From Prauserella flavalba (lineage in GTDB: Bacteria; Actinomycetota; Actinomycetes; Mycobacteriales; Pseudonocardiaceae): 64,000 nucleotides of DNA. Where the stretch lies: NCBI RefSeq assembly GCF_003202235.1, contig NZ_MASU01000023.1, positions 1-64,000 on the forward strand, written 5' to 3'. Every line of letters begins with the position of its first letter. Positions within the stretch are counted from its first letter, which is position 1. The notes under the pieces were generated by a model, which saw only the letters and a program-made list of their open reading frames with translations, made no database searches and was not told where the DNA came from. Shown here piece after piece: positions 1 through 7,741 of this stretch. The position numbers were made by a program, and so were the translations under genes.

Positions 1-2
1 CC

Positions 3-902
3 AGCCCGCTCGTGGAGGTGGACGGCCGCCGCATGCGGGTGTCCAACCTGGACAAGGTCCTCTATCCGCACGTGGGCTTCACGAAGGGTGAGGTACTCGA
101 CTACTACGCGCGTATCGCCCCGGTGCTGCTGCCGCACGTCAAGGACCGGCCGCTGACGCTCAAGCGCTACCCCAACGGCGTGGAGGGCAAGTCGTTCTTC
201 GAGAAGGACGTCTCGCGGCACGCGCCGGAGTGGGTGCGCACGGTGTGCATCGAGACGCCGGGCAGCTCCCGCGGCTCCGACAAGGCCGACTACGCACTGA
301 TCCAGGACCTGCCCACGCTCGTCTGGGTGGCCAACCTCGCGAGCCTGGAGCTGCACATTCCACAGTGGACCGTCGGTCCGCGCGGCGCGAAGCGCAAGCC
401 GGACCTGCTCGTGTTCGACCTCGACCCCGGCGAGCCCGCGACGATCGTGGAGTGCTGCGAGGTCGCGCTGCGGCTGCGGGACGAACTCGCCGAGGACGGT
501 ATCGAGGCCTACCCCAAGACCAGCGGCTCCAAGGGCATGCAGCTGTACTCGCCGGTTCGCGTGCGCTCGGCGGAGCGGACCCGCGAGTACGCCAAGCAGC
601 TCGCCGAACGCCTGGAGAAGGCGATGCCCGAGCTGGTGGTGTCGCGGATGGCGAAGAACCTGCGCCCGCACAAGGTGTTCATCGACTGGAGCCAGAACAA
701 CACGCAGAAGACCACCGTGGCGCCGTACTCGCTGCGGGCGCGGCCGTCGCCGACCGTGTCGACTCCGCTGCTGTGGGACGAGGTCGCCGAGTGCGAGACA
801 GCGGCCGACCTCGTGTTCACCGCCGACGAGGTGCTGGAGCGCGTCGAGGAGCACGGCGACCTCTTCGAGCCGCTGCTCGCCGGGGACCGCCCGGCGCTGT
901 GA
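3..902 (+). CDS. LigD-type polymerase domain protein (NHEJ primase-polymerase), 5' end cut by window edge
   Basis: Archaeo-eukaryotic primase-polymerase of the LigD Pol family, which fills and extends ends in non-homologous end joining. The catalytic Asp pair is visible as VFDLDPGEP near 417-425, followed by the family's SGSKGMQLY segment and the late FIDWSQNN motif. The first internal GTG is at 12, but the frame is open to the window edge (SPLVEVDGRR before VSNLDKVLYP), so the true start probably lies upstream. There is no ligase or nuclease domain; it ends after the polymerase domain at about 300 residues, so this is a stand-alone polymerase subunit. Ku and ligase genes are not in view. Confidence 0.9.
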   Translation, partial: SPLVEVDGRRMRVSNLDKVLYPHVGFTKGEVLDYYARIAPVLLPHVKDRPLTLKRYPNGVEGKSFFEKDVSRHAPEWVRTVCIETPGSSRGSDKADYALIQDLPTLVWVANLASLELHIPQWTVGPRGAKRKPDLLVFDLDPGEPATIVECCEVALRLRDELAEDGIEAYPKTSGSKGMQLYSPVRVRSAERTREYAKQLAERLEKAMPELVVSRMAKNLRPHKVFIDWSQNNTQKTTVAPYSLRARPSPTVSTPLLWDEVAECETAADLVFTADEVLERVEEHGDLFEPLLAGDRPAL

Positions 903-954
903 GGCGTTCGCGCTGGGCAACCCATCGCGCGCTGCTGGAGACCGTGGCCGACGT

Positions 955-960
955 TATGCT
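955..960 (+). promoter_or_regulatory. -10 hexamer TATGCT of leaderless phosphatase gene
   Basis: TATGCT lies 7 nt before the ATG at 968 with no Shine-Dalgarno in between, the usual spacing for a leaderless actinobacterial transcript. Confidence 0.5.
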
Positions 961-967
961 CCTCCTC

Positions 968-2581
968 ATGCCGAGGTCGGTCGATTCGGGGGGCCACGCG
1001 GAGAGCCGCCTCCGCCGCATCGAGGCGGTCACGGACAGCGCCCTCGCCCATCTCGATCTGGAGCAGCTGCTGCCGGAGCTGCTCAAACGCGTGCGCGAAC
1101 TCCTCGACGCCGACACCGCCACCGTGCTGCTGCTCGACAGCGGCGGCGAGCACCTGGTGGCCGCGGCGGCCTCCGGCATCGAGGAGGAGGTGCGCCAGGG
1201 CGTGCGGATCCCGATCGGGGAGGGTTTCGCCGGGCACATCGCGGCCTCCCGTAAACCCCTGGTGATCCAGCAGGTCGATCCGACGACCGTGGTCAACCCG
1301 CTGCTGTGGGAGAAGGGCATCCGCTCGCTGGCCGGTGTCCCGCTGCTCGCCGGAGGCGAGATGCTCGGGGTGCTGCACGTCGGCACGCTCGACTCCACCC
1401 CGTTCACCGAGGACGACGTCGAGGTACTCCAGGTCGCGGGCGACCGGCTGGCGCTGGCGACCCGCACCGGGCTCACGCGCGGCGAGCGGGCCGCGGCGTC
1501 CGCGCTGCAGCGCACGCTGCTGCCCGCCCTGTTGCCCGCCATTCCCGGCTTGCAACTTTCGGCGAGGTACGCCCCCGGCGAGGCGAGCGGCGTCAGCGGC
1601 GACTGGTACGACGTGTTCACCCTGCCGTCGGGCTGGCTGTGCGTCGCGGTCGGCGACGTGGTGGGGCGTGGGCTGGCCGCGGCGACGGTGATGAGCAGGG
1701 TGCGCACGGCCACCCGCTCGTACGCGCTCGACTCGGACAGCCCCACCGAGGTGCTGACGCGGCTCGACCGGCACATGCGCCACTTCGAGCCGCAGACGAT
1801 GGTGACGATGGCGTACGCGATGTGGGAGCCCTCGCTCAGCCGGATCCACCTGTCGCTCGCCGGGCATCTCGCACCGGTGCTCGCGCGGCCGGGCGAGCGG
1901 GCCGAGCTGATCGAAGTGCCGGTGGACCCGCCGATCGGCATCGGCACCGCTCCCGTGCAGCGCCGCAGCGTGACGGTCGGCATCCCGCAGGGCGCGACGG
2001 TGCTGTTCTACACCGACGGCCTCGTCGAGCGACGCGACCGCTCACTCGACGACGGGCTGGCGCTGCTGTGTGAAACCGTCGCCACGGGCCCGACCGAGCC
2101 GCTGTGCTCGCGTGTGATGTCGCGGCTCGTCGGCACCAGCCCCACCGACGACGACATCGCCGTGCTCGCCATGCGCAGACAGGAGGCCGAGGAGCTGCGG
2201 GAGATCAGCTTCGAGCTGGACGCGATCCCCGAGGTGCTCGCCGACGTCCGCGCGACGCTGCGCCGCTGGCTGCCGTCGGCAGGCGCGACACCGGAGGAGG
2301 CCGGGGACATGCTCGTGGTGGTCGGCGAGGCGTGCTCCAACGTCATCGAGCACGCGTACGGTCCGCTCGGCGGCACGCTCTCGCTGCGGCTCGAGGCACG
2401 CGAAGGGGAGGTACTCGCCACCGTGGGCGACACCGGCCACTGGCGATCGCCCCGCGGCACCCACCGGGGGAAGGGAACGGAGCTCATGCACCAGCTCAGC
2501 GACGACCTCAGGTTCGAACACGGACCGGGAGGAACCCTCGTGCACATCCGCAAGAACGTCACCGGCGGCGATCCGGCATGA
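968..2581 (+). CDS. GAF-SpoIIE phosphatase-HATPase partner-switching regulator
   Basis: A 537-residue cytoplasmic regulator with three modules: GAF sensor (about 20-165), SpoIIE/PP2C serine phosphatase (about 185-395, with SGDWYD, VGDVVGRG, YTDGLVE and DDIAVLA metal-site motifs) and an RsbW-like HATPase kinase (about 410-530, with GEACSNVIEHAYG and VGDTG). Such proteins dephosphorylate or phosphorylate STAS antagonists in stress signalling, and the next gene, overlapping by 4 nt, is a STAS protein. I chose ATG 968 because of the TATGCT box 7 nt upstream; ATG 956 in the same frame is the alternative. The frame stays open far upstream into the LigD gene, but that part is an antisense-like shadow. 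Confidence 0.9.
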   Translation: MPRSVDSGGHAESRLRRIEAVTDSALAHLDLEQLLPELLKRVRELLDADTATVLLLDSGGEHLVAAAASGIEEEVRQGVRIPIGEGFAGHIAASRKPLVIQQVDPTTVVNPLLWEKGIRSLAGVPLLAGGEMLGVLHVGTLDSTPFTEDDVEVLQVAGDRLALATRTGLTRGERAAASALQRTLLPALLPAIPGLQLSARYAPGEASGVSGDWYDVFTLPSGWLCVAVGDVVGRGLAAATVMSRVRTATRSYALDSDSPTEVLTRLDRHMRHFEPQTMVTMAYAMWEPSLSRIHLSLAGHLAPVLARPGERAELIEVPVDPPIGIGTAPVQRRSVTVGIPQGATVLFYTDGLVERRDRSLDDGLALLCETVATGPTEPLCSRVMSRLVGTSPTDDDIAVLAMRRQEAEELREISFELDAIPEVLADVRATLRRWLPSAGATPEEAGDMLVVVGEACSNVIEHAYGPLGGTLSLRLEAREGEVLATVGDTGHWRSPRGTHRGKGTELMHQLSDDLRFEHGPGGTLVHIRKNVTGGDPA

Positions 2582-2898
2582 CGACGGCGAACGTCGAGGT
2601 GCTGTCGTCCGACGCCGGTGCGATCGAGATCGCGGTCACCGGCGAGGTGGACCTCTCCAACTGCGAGGTCGTCCAGGACGACATCTTCGCCGCGATCACC
2701 AACCACCTGCTGACCGTCCGCCTCAACCTCGCCGGTGTCACGTACCTCGACAGCGCGGGCCTGCGGATCCTCTTCGCGCTCGCGGAGCGGCTGCGGCTGC
2801 TGCAGACGGAGTGCCAGGTCATGGCCCCGTTCGGCTCGGCAAGCAGGCGGGTCATCGAACTGTCGGGCCTCAGCAACCTGGTGGAACTCCGGCCCTGA
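2578..2898 (+). CDS. STAS-domain anti-sigma factor antagonist
   Basis: A 106-residue single STAS domain. The phosphorylatable Ser59 sits in the conserved YLDSAGLRIL motif. In this family the unphosphorylated form sequesters an anti-sigma kinase. ATGA overlap with the upstream phosphatase/kinase gene implies translational coupling and makes that protein its likely partner. No sigma factor is adjacent, so the output is unknown. Confidence 0.9.
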   Translation: MTTANVEVLSSDAGAIEIAVTGEVDLSNCEVVQDDIFAAITNHLLTVRLNLAGVTYLDSAGLRILFALAERLRLLQTECQVMAPFGSASRRVIELSGLSNLVELRP

Positions 2899-2912
2899 CA
2901 AGGAAAACCCGC

Positions 2913-2918
2913 TAGCTT
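2913..2918 (+). promoter_or_regulatory. -10 hexamer TAGCTT of leaderless gene
   Basis: TAGCTT is followed by 6 nt and a GTG at 2925. This decides the start in favour of the second of two consecutive GTG codons. Confidence 0.5.
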
Positions 2919-2924
2919 GGCGTG

Positions 2925-3515
2925 GTGACCTCGGCTCCGGAGCAAGAGAGCGGCAACAGGGTGCTCGCGGGCAGCTGGGTGGTGCTCCTGCTCCTGCTCA
3001 TGATCGGCGGCGGCGGTGCGGGCGCGTTCGGGCTCGGCACGCTGGCGCGGGACTCGGGACTGCTCGACGGTGACTCCCCGGTGCTGATCCCCGTCTGGAT
3101 CGCCGGGATCGCCGTAGGCGGCATGACCGGCATGGCCATCGCGGTCGGCCTCCGCGCGCTGCCCCGCCGGCTCCGCGACGGCAGGCTCGGAGAGGTGGCC
3201 AGGCTGATCCTCGTCTGTGCCGGGGCGACGGCACTCGGCACGGTGGCGTACCTCGGGATCGTCGGCGGCCTCGTGTCCGTGTGCGCTCTCGTGCTGCCGC
3301 ACGGAGTGACCGAGTTCCTCGCGGTCATGCTCTCGATCTTCGGGCTGCCCGTCGTCGGCCCCGCGACCTACCACCTCGTCAGCCGAGGGCAACGGCGCGG
3401 GCGGGCGGGCGCTCAGCAGGAGGCCGGCTCCGCCACACCCGGGCAGGGCAGCCGGCGCGGCGGCACACCGTGCGTCTCCGGCCGGTACTCGAAATGCCAC
3501 CACTCGTTGTCGTAG
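2925..3515 (+). CDS. small integral membrane protein of unknown function
   Basis: About 196 residues with four predicted hydrophobic segments (VLLLLLMIGGGGAGAFG, VWIAGIAVGGMTGMAIAVG, LILVCAGATALGTVAYLGIV and a fourth around EFLAVMLSIFGLPVVG). No recognised motif. The last about 35 residues are polar and lie over the 3' end of the convergent peptidase gene, giving a 103-nt tail-to-tail overlap. Either the tail is a real extension or a conserved core has run on to a chance stop. Function unknown. Confidence 0.6.
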   Translation: MTSAPEQESGNRVLAGSWVVLLLLLMIGGGGAGAFGLGTLARDSGLLDGDSPVLIPVWIAGIAVGGMTGMAIAVGLRALPRRLRDGRLGEVARLILVCAGATALGTVAYLGIVGGLVSVCALVLPHGVTEFLAVMLSIFGLPVVGPATYHLVSRGQRRGRAGAQQEAGSATPGQGSRRGGTPCVSGRYSKCHHSLS

Positions 3516-3961
3516 GTGCGGTAGAGGTCGTGACGCGCGCCGTGTTTCTCCAGCCACAGCGCGCCTTCCCGCGGGCGGACGTCGAGCGCGATCCCGGCGA
3601 CGTGCCCCGATTCGGCGGGCGGCAGCACGCGCAGGCGCGCCGCGGCCGGTGAGCCGCAGCGCCGCACCTCCTCGTCGAAAAGCCGTTGCTGCGCCGCGGG
3701 ATCCCGGTGCCCCGAGGTGAGCCCGATCAGCTGGCCGTGCCGCCAGAACGCCTCGGTACGCGCGGCGGTGAACGCGGCCCTCGCGCCGTCGGTGAGCCCC
3801 GTGAGGTCCTCGGCGGGGAAGCGCAGGCCCAGTGCCCACCCGCAGGCGAGCTCACGGGCCCGCCGAGGACGCCACACCAGCGCGGGCAGCAGCAACACGA
3901 CGGCGAGGAACACCGTGACGACGGCGAAGAGCCGATCCCGGATGGTGGGTGGTTGGTCCAT
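3413..3961 (-). CDS. VanY-family D-alanyl-D-alanine carboxypeptidase
   Basis: A 182-residue membrane-anchored peptidase. One N-terminal hydrophobic helix (VVTVFLAVVLLLPALVW) is followed by a peptidase M15B/VanY domain with the zinc motif SGHVAGIALD (SxHxxGxAxD) and the closing NEWWHFEY motif. It should trim terminal D-Ala from peptidoglycan peptides outside the membrane. The ATG at 3961 gives the helix directly after a short cytoplasmic stretch. Divergent from the PAP2 gene across 142 bp; its 3' end overlaps the upstream membrane gene. Confidence 0.85.
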   Translation of the reverse strand: MDQPPTIRDRLFAVVTVFLAVVLLLPALVWRPRRARELACGWALGLRFPAEDLTGLTDGARAAFTAARTEAFWRHGQLIGLTSGHRDPAAQQRLFDEEVRRCGSPAAARLRVLPPAESGHVAGIALDVRPREGALWLEKHGARHDLYRTYDNEWWHFEYRPETHGVPPRRLPCPGVAEPASC

Positions 3962-4103
3962 ACCGCTCACGGTCGGCGGCGGATGTGCGCACCTCGCGCC
4001 ACGCGTGTCACAGTTCGTCGACAGCTTCGCCCGCCGCGGGTCTGTGACAGAACCATGACATTTCCCGCACGAGCCCGGGACATCGCCGGGTGACACTGGT
4101 CCG

Positions 4104-4733
4104 GTGGTAACGGATGTGCGGGCCCGGACGCGCGACGGCGGGGCGGGACTCCTGCTGGCGGCCGTGGCGTGCGTGCTCGGACTTCTGGTGACCTGTGCCG
4201 TCTTCGTGTGGACGCCAGCCGGCCAGGAACTGGACCAGCTTCTGCTGGCCGGTCCCGGCCGGGACGGTGCGGCCGACGGGGCGGCGATGGCCCTGCTGTC
4301 GGTCGTGGGCGATCCGCTGGTGCTGGCCGTCGTGCTCGGCGGAGTGCTCGTCGCGGGGATGCTGAGCGGGAGGACCCGTGCCGCGCTCGCGGGCATCGTG
4401 CTGTTCGGCTGCTCGGTCGCGGGCGCGCGGGTGCTCAAGTCCGTGGTGACGCGGCCCGACCTCGACGTCACCGGATCGACCACACACAACAGCTTTCCCA
4501 GCGGGCACGTCGCGGCGACGACGGCGATCGTGCTGGCCGTCCTGCTCGTGCTGCCCGCGAAGGTCCGCTGGTGGGCCGCCGTACCGGGCCTCGCGGGAGC
4601 CGTCCTCGTCGGCGCCGCCACGATGATCGCGGGCTGGCACCGGCTCAGCGACGTCCTCGGCGCGATGCTGCTCGCCGGGGCGATCGGGTGTGTCGCCTTC
4701 TGGTCGGCGGGCGGCGCCCGGCGGCGGCTGTGA
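4104..4733 (+). CDS. PAP2-family membrane phosphatase
   Basis: A 209-residue integral membrane phosphatase (type 2 phosphatidic acid phosphatase fold). The three signature blocks are visible: KSVVTRP, SFPSGH and GWHRLSDVLG. Substrates in the family are lipid phosphates such as undecaprenyl pyrophosphate or phosphatidate; which one cannot be told here. GTG start; GACACT with a 6-nt gap suggests a leaderless start. The next gene (response regulator) begins 12 nt downstream. Confidence 0.85.
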   Translation: MVTDVRARTRDGGAGLLLAAVACVLGLLVTCAVFVWTPAGQELDQLLLAGPGRDGAADGAAMALLSVVGDPLVLAVVLGGVLVAGMLSGRTRAALAGIVLFGCSVAGARVLKSVVTRPDLDVTGSTTHNSFPSGHVAATTAIVLAVLLVLPAKVRWWAAVPGLAGAVLVGAATMIAGWHRLSDVLGAMLLAGAIGCVAFWSAGGARRRL

Positions 4734-4737
4734 TACT
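4732..4737 (+). promoter_or_regulatory. possible -10 GATACT of response regulator
   Basis: GATACT overlaps the PAP2 stop codon and ends 7 nt before the regulator GTG at 4745; a weak leaderless-type element. Confidence 0.3.
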
Positions 4738-4744
4738 CGGCGGC

Positions 4745-5422
4745 GTGTCACGGGTGTTGCTGATCGAGGACGACGCGGCGGTGCGTCAGGGGCTCGAGCT
4801 CGCGCTCGGCAGGCAGGGACACCGCGTGGACGCGGTGGAGTCGGGCGAGAGCGGACTGGACCGGTTGCGCACCGAGCCGCCCGACGTCGTGGTGCTGGAC
4901 CTGATGCTCCCCGGCATCGACGGCTTCGAGGTCTGCCGCCGCATCCAGGCCACCAGCGAGGTGCCGATCATCATGCTCACCGCGCGCGGCGACGACATGG
5001 ACGTGGTGGCCGGGCTGGAGGCCGGCGCCGACGACTACGTGGTGAAACCGGTGCAGGCGAGGGTGCTGGAGGCGCGTATCCGCGCGGTGCTGCGGCGCAC
5101 CGGCCGCGAGCAGGCGGCGCCGGAGGAGCGGTACGGCGACCTGACGATCGACCGCTCCGGGCTGGTGGTGACCAGGCAGGGCGCGCGCGTCGGGCTGACG
5201 CCCACCGAACTGCGGCTGCTGCTGGAGCTGTCGGCGACGCCCGGCCGCGTGTACAGCCGCCAGCAGCTGCTGGAATCGGTGTGGGACCAGGGATATCTCG
5301 GCGACTCGCGGCTCGTCGACGCGTGCGTGCAACGGTTGCGCGCGAAGATCGAGGACGATTCGGCGGCCCCGGTGTACGTGCAGACCGTGCGCGGGTTCGG
5401 GTACCGGTTCGGGCCGTTGTGA
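4745..5422 (+). CDS. OmpR/PhoB-family response regulator (CseB-like)
   Basis: A 225-residue DNA-binding response regulator. Receiver domain 1-115 has acidic pocket EDD (9-10), phospho-acceptor Asp52 in VVLDLMLPG and Lys101 in YVVKPV. A winged-helix DNA-binding domain follows (130-225, ending VQTVRGFGYRF). The histidine kinase gene overlaps its stop by 4 nt. The kinase-plus-lipoprotein order resembles CseB/CseC and MtrA/MtrB-LpqB envelope-stress systems, so an envelope signal is likely; the assignment to Cse is inference. Confidence 0.93.
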   Translation: MSRVLLIEDDAAVRQGLELALGRQGHRVDAVESGESGLDRLRTEPPDVVVLDLMLPGIDGFEVCRRIQATSEVPIIMLTARGDDMDVVAGLEAGADDYVVKPVQARVLEARIRAVLRRTGREQAAPEERYGDLTIDRSGLVVTRQGARVGLTPTELRLLLELSATPGRVYSRQQLLESVWDQGYLGDSRLVDACVQRLRAKIEDDSAAPVYVQTVRGFGYRFGPL

Positions 5423-6852
5423 GCCGCCTCGGAAGCCTGCGGACCCGCCTGCTGCTCGCGTTCGCGACGCTGAGCGTGCTCACCGCGGTGGCCGTGGCCG
5501 GGGCGAGCTACGTGCAGTCGCGCAACCTGGTGCTGCAACAGGCACAGGACGCCGCCGTGGTGTCGATGACGACCCGGCTGGAGACGCTGTTCCCCCTGCG
5601 GGATCCGGAGCCGGACGAGGCGGGGCTTCGCGAGATCGCCGGCGTCGTCACCGACCGGGAGACCTCCGCCGTCGCGATCCACGGTGGCGCGCGGTCGGCG
5701 GGCGGGCTCGACCCCGAGGTGATCCCGGGGGAACTGCGCCTGACGGTGAGCGACGGCCGGATCGCGTGGCAGCGGGTGCAATTCGGCGGTGCGCCCGTGC
5801 TGATGATCGGGACGCCGTTGCTGATCGTGGGGCCCGACGGGATGACCGAGCCGTCCGGCATCGAGGTCTACACCGCGCGCAGCCTGCTCGCCGAGCAGCA
5901 CAGCATCGAGCAGCTCGCCGAGCGGGCGTGGCTCATCGGCGGGGTGGCGCTGGCGGTCGCGGTCGCCGTCGCCCTGCTGGCCGCCCGCGGTGTGCTGCGT
6001 CCGGTGCGGGAGCTGGGCGACGCGGCGCGGCGGCTCGGCGAGGGCGACCTGAGCACCCGGATCGCCGTCCGGGGCTCCGACGAACTGGCCGAGGTCGGCC
6101 ACACCTTCAACGACACGGCCGCCCAGCTGCAGCGGCACGTCGAGCGCCTGCGCGCGATGGAGGCCGACGCGCGGCGCTTCGTGGCCGACGTCTCGCACGA
6201 GCTGCGCACGCCGCTGGCGGCCGTCGCCGCGGTCGCGGACATCCTCGACGAGGACGCCGACGCCCTGCCCGACGAGCTCGGCCGCGCGGCCAGGCTCGTC
6301 AGCCAGGAGGCCCACAACCTGACCCGGCTCGTCAACGACCTGATGGAGATCAGCAGGTTCGACTCCGGCGCCGCGGCTTTGGAACCGGACGAGGTGGACG
6401 TGGCAGAGGTGGTGCGGGCGAGCCTGCGGGCGCGGGGTTTCACCGAGCGCGTCGAGACCGAACTGCCCCCGGTGACGGCCGTGGTCGATCCCCGGCGGGT
6501 GGACGTCATTGTCGCGAACCTCGTCGGCAACGCGCTGCGGCACGGCGAGCCGCCCGTGTCCGTGCGGCTGACGGGCGACGCGGAGTGGGTGACGGTGGAG
6601 GTGCGCGACCACGGGCCCGGACTCGACGCCGCCGTGCTGCCGCACGTGTTCGACCGGTTCTACAAGGCCGACGCGGCGAGGGCGCGTTCCGAGGGCAGCG
6701 GCCTCGGGCTGGCGATCGCGAGGGAGAACGCGGTGCTGCACCACGACGGCACGCGCAGGGGCGAGCTCACGGCTGCGTCCGCCCCCGACGGCGGGGCCGT
6801 GTTCACGCTGCGCCTGCCGCGGTGGGCAGGAGAGAGGGAGGCGCACGCATGA
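5419..6852 (+). CDS. membrane sensor histidine kinase (CseC-like)
   Basis: A 477-residue sensor kinase: TM1 near residues 10-30, an extracytoplasmic sensor of about 140 residues, TM2 near 171-195, HAMP, HisKA with phospho-His260 in FVADVSHELRTPLA, and HATPase with N box NLVGNALRHGE and G box GSGLGLAIA. The GTG start lies in GTGA over the regulator stop, so the two are translationally coupled. It should phosphorylate the adjacent regulator in response to an envelope signal. Confidence 0.93.
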   Translation: MSRLGSLRTRLLLAFATLSVLTAVAVAGASYVQSRNLVLQQAQDAAVVSMTTRLETLFPLRDPEPDEAGLREIAGVVTDRETSAVAIHGGARSAGGLDPEVIPGELRLTVSDGRIAWQRVQFGGAPVLMIGTPLLIVGPDGMTEPSGIEVYTARSLLAEQHSIEQLAERAWLIGGVALAVAVAVALLAARGVLRPVRELGDAARRLGEGDLSTRIAVRGSDELAEVGHTFNDTAAQLQRHVERLRAMEADARRFVADVSHELRTPLAAVAAVADILDEDADALPDELGRAARLVSQEAHNLTRLVNDLMEISRFDSGAAALEPDEVDVAEVVRASLRARGFTERVETELPPVTAVVDPRRVDVIVANLVGNALRHGEPPVSVRLTGDAEWVTVEVRDHGPGLDAAVLPHVFDRFYKADAARARSEGSGLGLAIARENAVLHHDGTRRGELTAASAPDGGAVFTLRLPRWAGEREAHA

Positions 6853-7301
6853 GGCGCGGGCTGTGGCCGGGTGTCGCCGCGCTGCTGGCGCTCGCCGGGT
6901 GCGGCGTGCAGCCGAGCGGGGTGATCGTCGGCGCGTCACCACCGAGCGGGGCGGCGGCACCGGGCCCTGCCACGACCCTGTACTTCCTCTCAGCTGGCAG
7001 GCCCTTCCCGGTGCTGCGTGCCGGGCCGCCGCTGTCCTATGCGGACACGCTGGCGGAGCTCGCGGCCGGCCCGACGGAGGAGGAGCGAGCACGCGGGCTC
7101 GGCACCGAGGTGCCGCCGGAGGCCGCGCCGTTCACGGTGACGGCGAGCGGCGCGGGCCGCGTGGTGGTGACCCTGTCCATGTCGCCGGAGCGGCTGTCCA
7201 CTGTGGCCACCGAGCAGATCGCGTGCACGGCGGCGGACCGCCGCGGCGAGGTGGTGCTCTTCGGCGAGGGCCAGGGTCGCTCCGCGAGGTGCCCGCGGTA
7301 G
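6849..7301 (+). CDS. GerMN/LpqB-like lipoprotein of the two-component operon
   Basis: A 150-residue secreted lipoprotein: signal peptide with lipobox LALAGC, then a proline-rich linker and one domain resembling the GerMN segment of LpqB/CseA-type proteins (TTLYFLSAGRPFPV, LAELAAGPTEEE). The start overlaps the kinase stop as ATGA. By analogy with MtrB-LpqB it could modulate the neighbouring kinase from outside the membrane; this is inference. Confidence 0.8.
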   Translation: MRRGLWPGVAALLALAGCGVQPSGVIVGASPPSGAAAPGPATTLYFLSAGRPFPVLRAGPPLSYADTLAELAAGPTEEERARGLGTEVPPEAAPFTVTASGAGRVVVTLSMSPERLSTVATEQIACTAADRRGEVVLFGEGQGRSARCPR

Positions 7302-7314
7302 AGCCGGGGTGAGA

Positions 7315-7320
7315 TACCGT
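7315..7320 (+). promoter_or_regulatory. -10 hexamer TACCGT of leaderless gene
   Basis: TACCGT, then 6 nt, then ATG at 7327; no ribosome-binding site between. Confidence 0.55.
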
Positions 7321-7326
7321 TCGGCC

Positions 7327-7719
7327 ATGCGCAGGAACAGGCTCGTCGGCGTGGTCGTCGCGCTCGTGGTGGTGTGGATCGTGGTCGTCACCGTGCTGAT
7401 CTCGCGCGAGCCCGAGCCCGGCGCCGCCTCGCCCGCCGAGCTGCGCGACCGGCTCGAACGCGCGCTGACCGAGCGCGACGCCGACGAGTTCGGGCTGCTG
7501 CTCGGCGGGCCGGGCGGGCAGGCCGACGACTTCGCCCAGACCTACGTCGACGAGCTGCGCGGCACGACGGGCGTGAGCGTCTCCCTGCGGCCGGACGGCA
7601 CCGAGCCGCGCGTGGCGACGGTGAGCGGAACCCGCAGCGACGGCGAGCCGTTCACCTACGACCTCAGCGTGAGCGAGGCAGGCGGCCGCTGGCACGTCGA
7701 CCTCACCCCGCCCCTGTAG
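7327..7719 (+). CDS. single-pass membrane protein with extracytoplasmic domain, unknown function
   Basis: A 130-residue protein with one N-terminal helix (LVGVVVALVVVWIVVVTVLI) and a compact exported domain. Alternating strands at the end (RVATVSGTRSDGEPFTYDLS) suggest an NTF2/SnoaL-like fold, a weak guess. ATG 7327 is preferred over GTG 7309 because the TACCGT box lies between them. It ends 22 nt before the kinase cluster and probably belongs to the preceding envelope locus. Confidence 0.6.
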   Translation: MRRNRLVGVVVALVVVWIVVVTVLISREPEPGAASPAELRDRLERALTERDADEFGLLLGGPGGQADDFAQTYVDELRGTTGVSVSLRPDGTEPRVATVSGTRSDGEPFTYDLSVSEAGGRWHVDLTPPL

Positions 7720-7741
7720 CGGATCCGCACGAAAGGGTTCC

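Noticed and set aside
230-967. Upstream extension of the GAF-phosphatase frame across the LigD gene
   Set aside because: The extension is low-complexity Arg/Ala-rich and lies over a strongly coding frame; the domain begins after 968.
5035-7092. 685-codon minus-strand frame opposite the two-component genes
   Set aside because: Shadow of the response regulator and kinase; no motif, compositional artefact.
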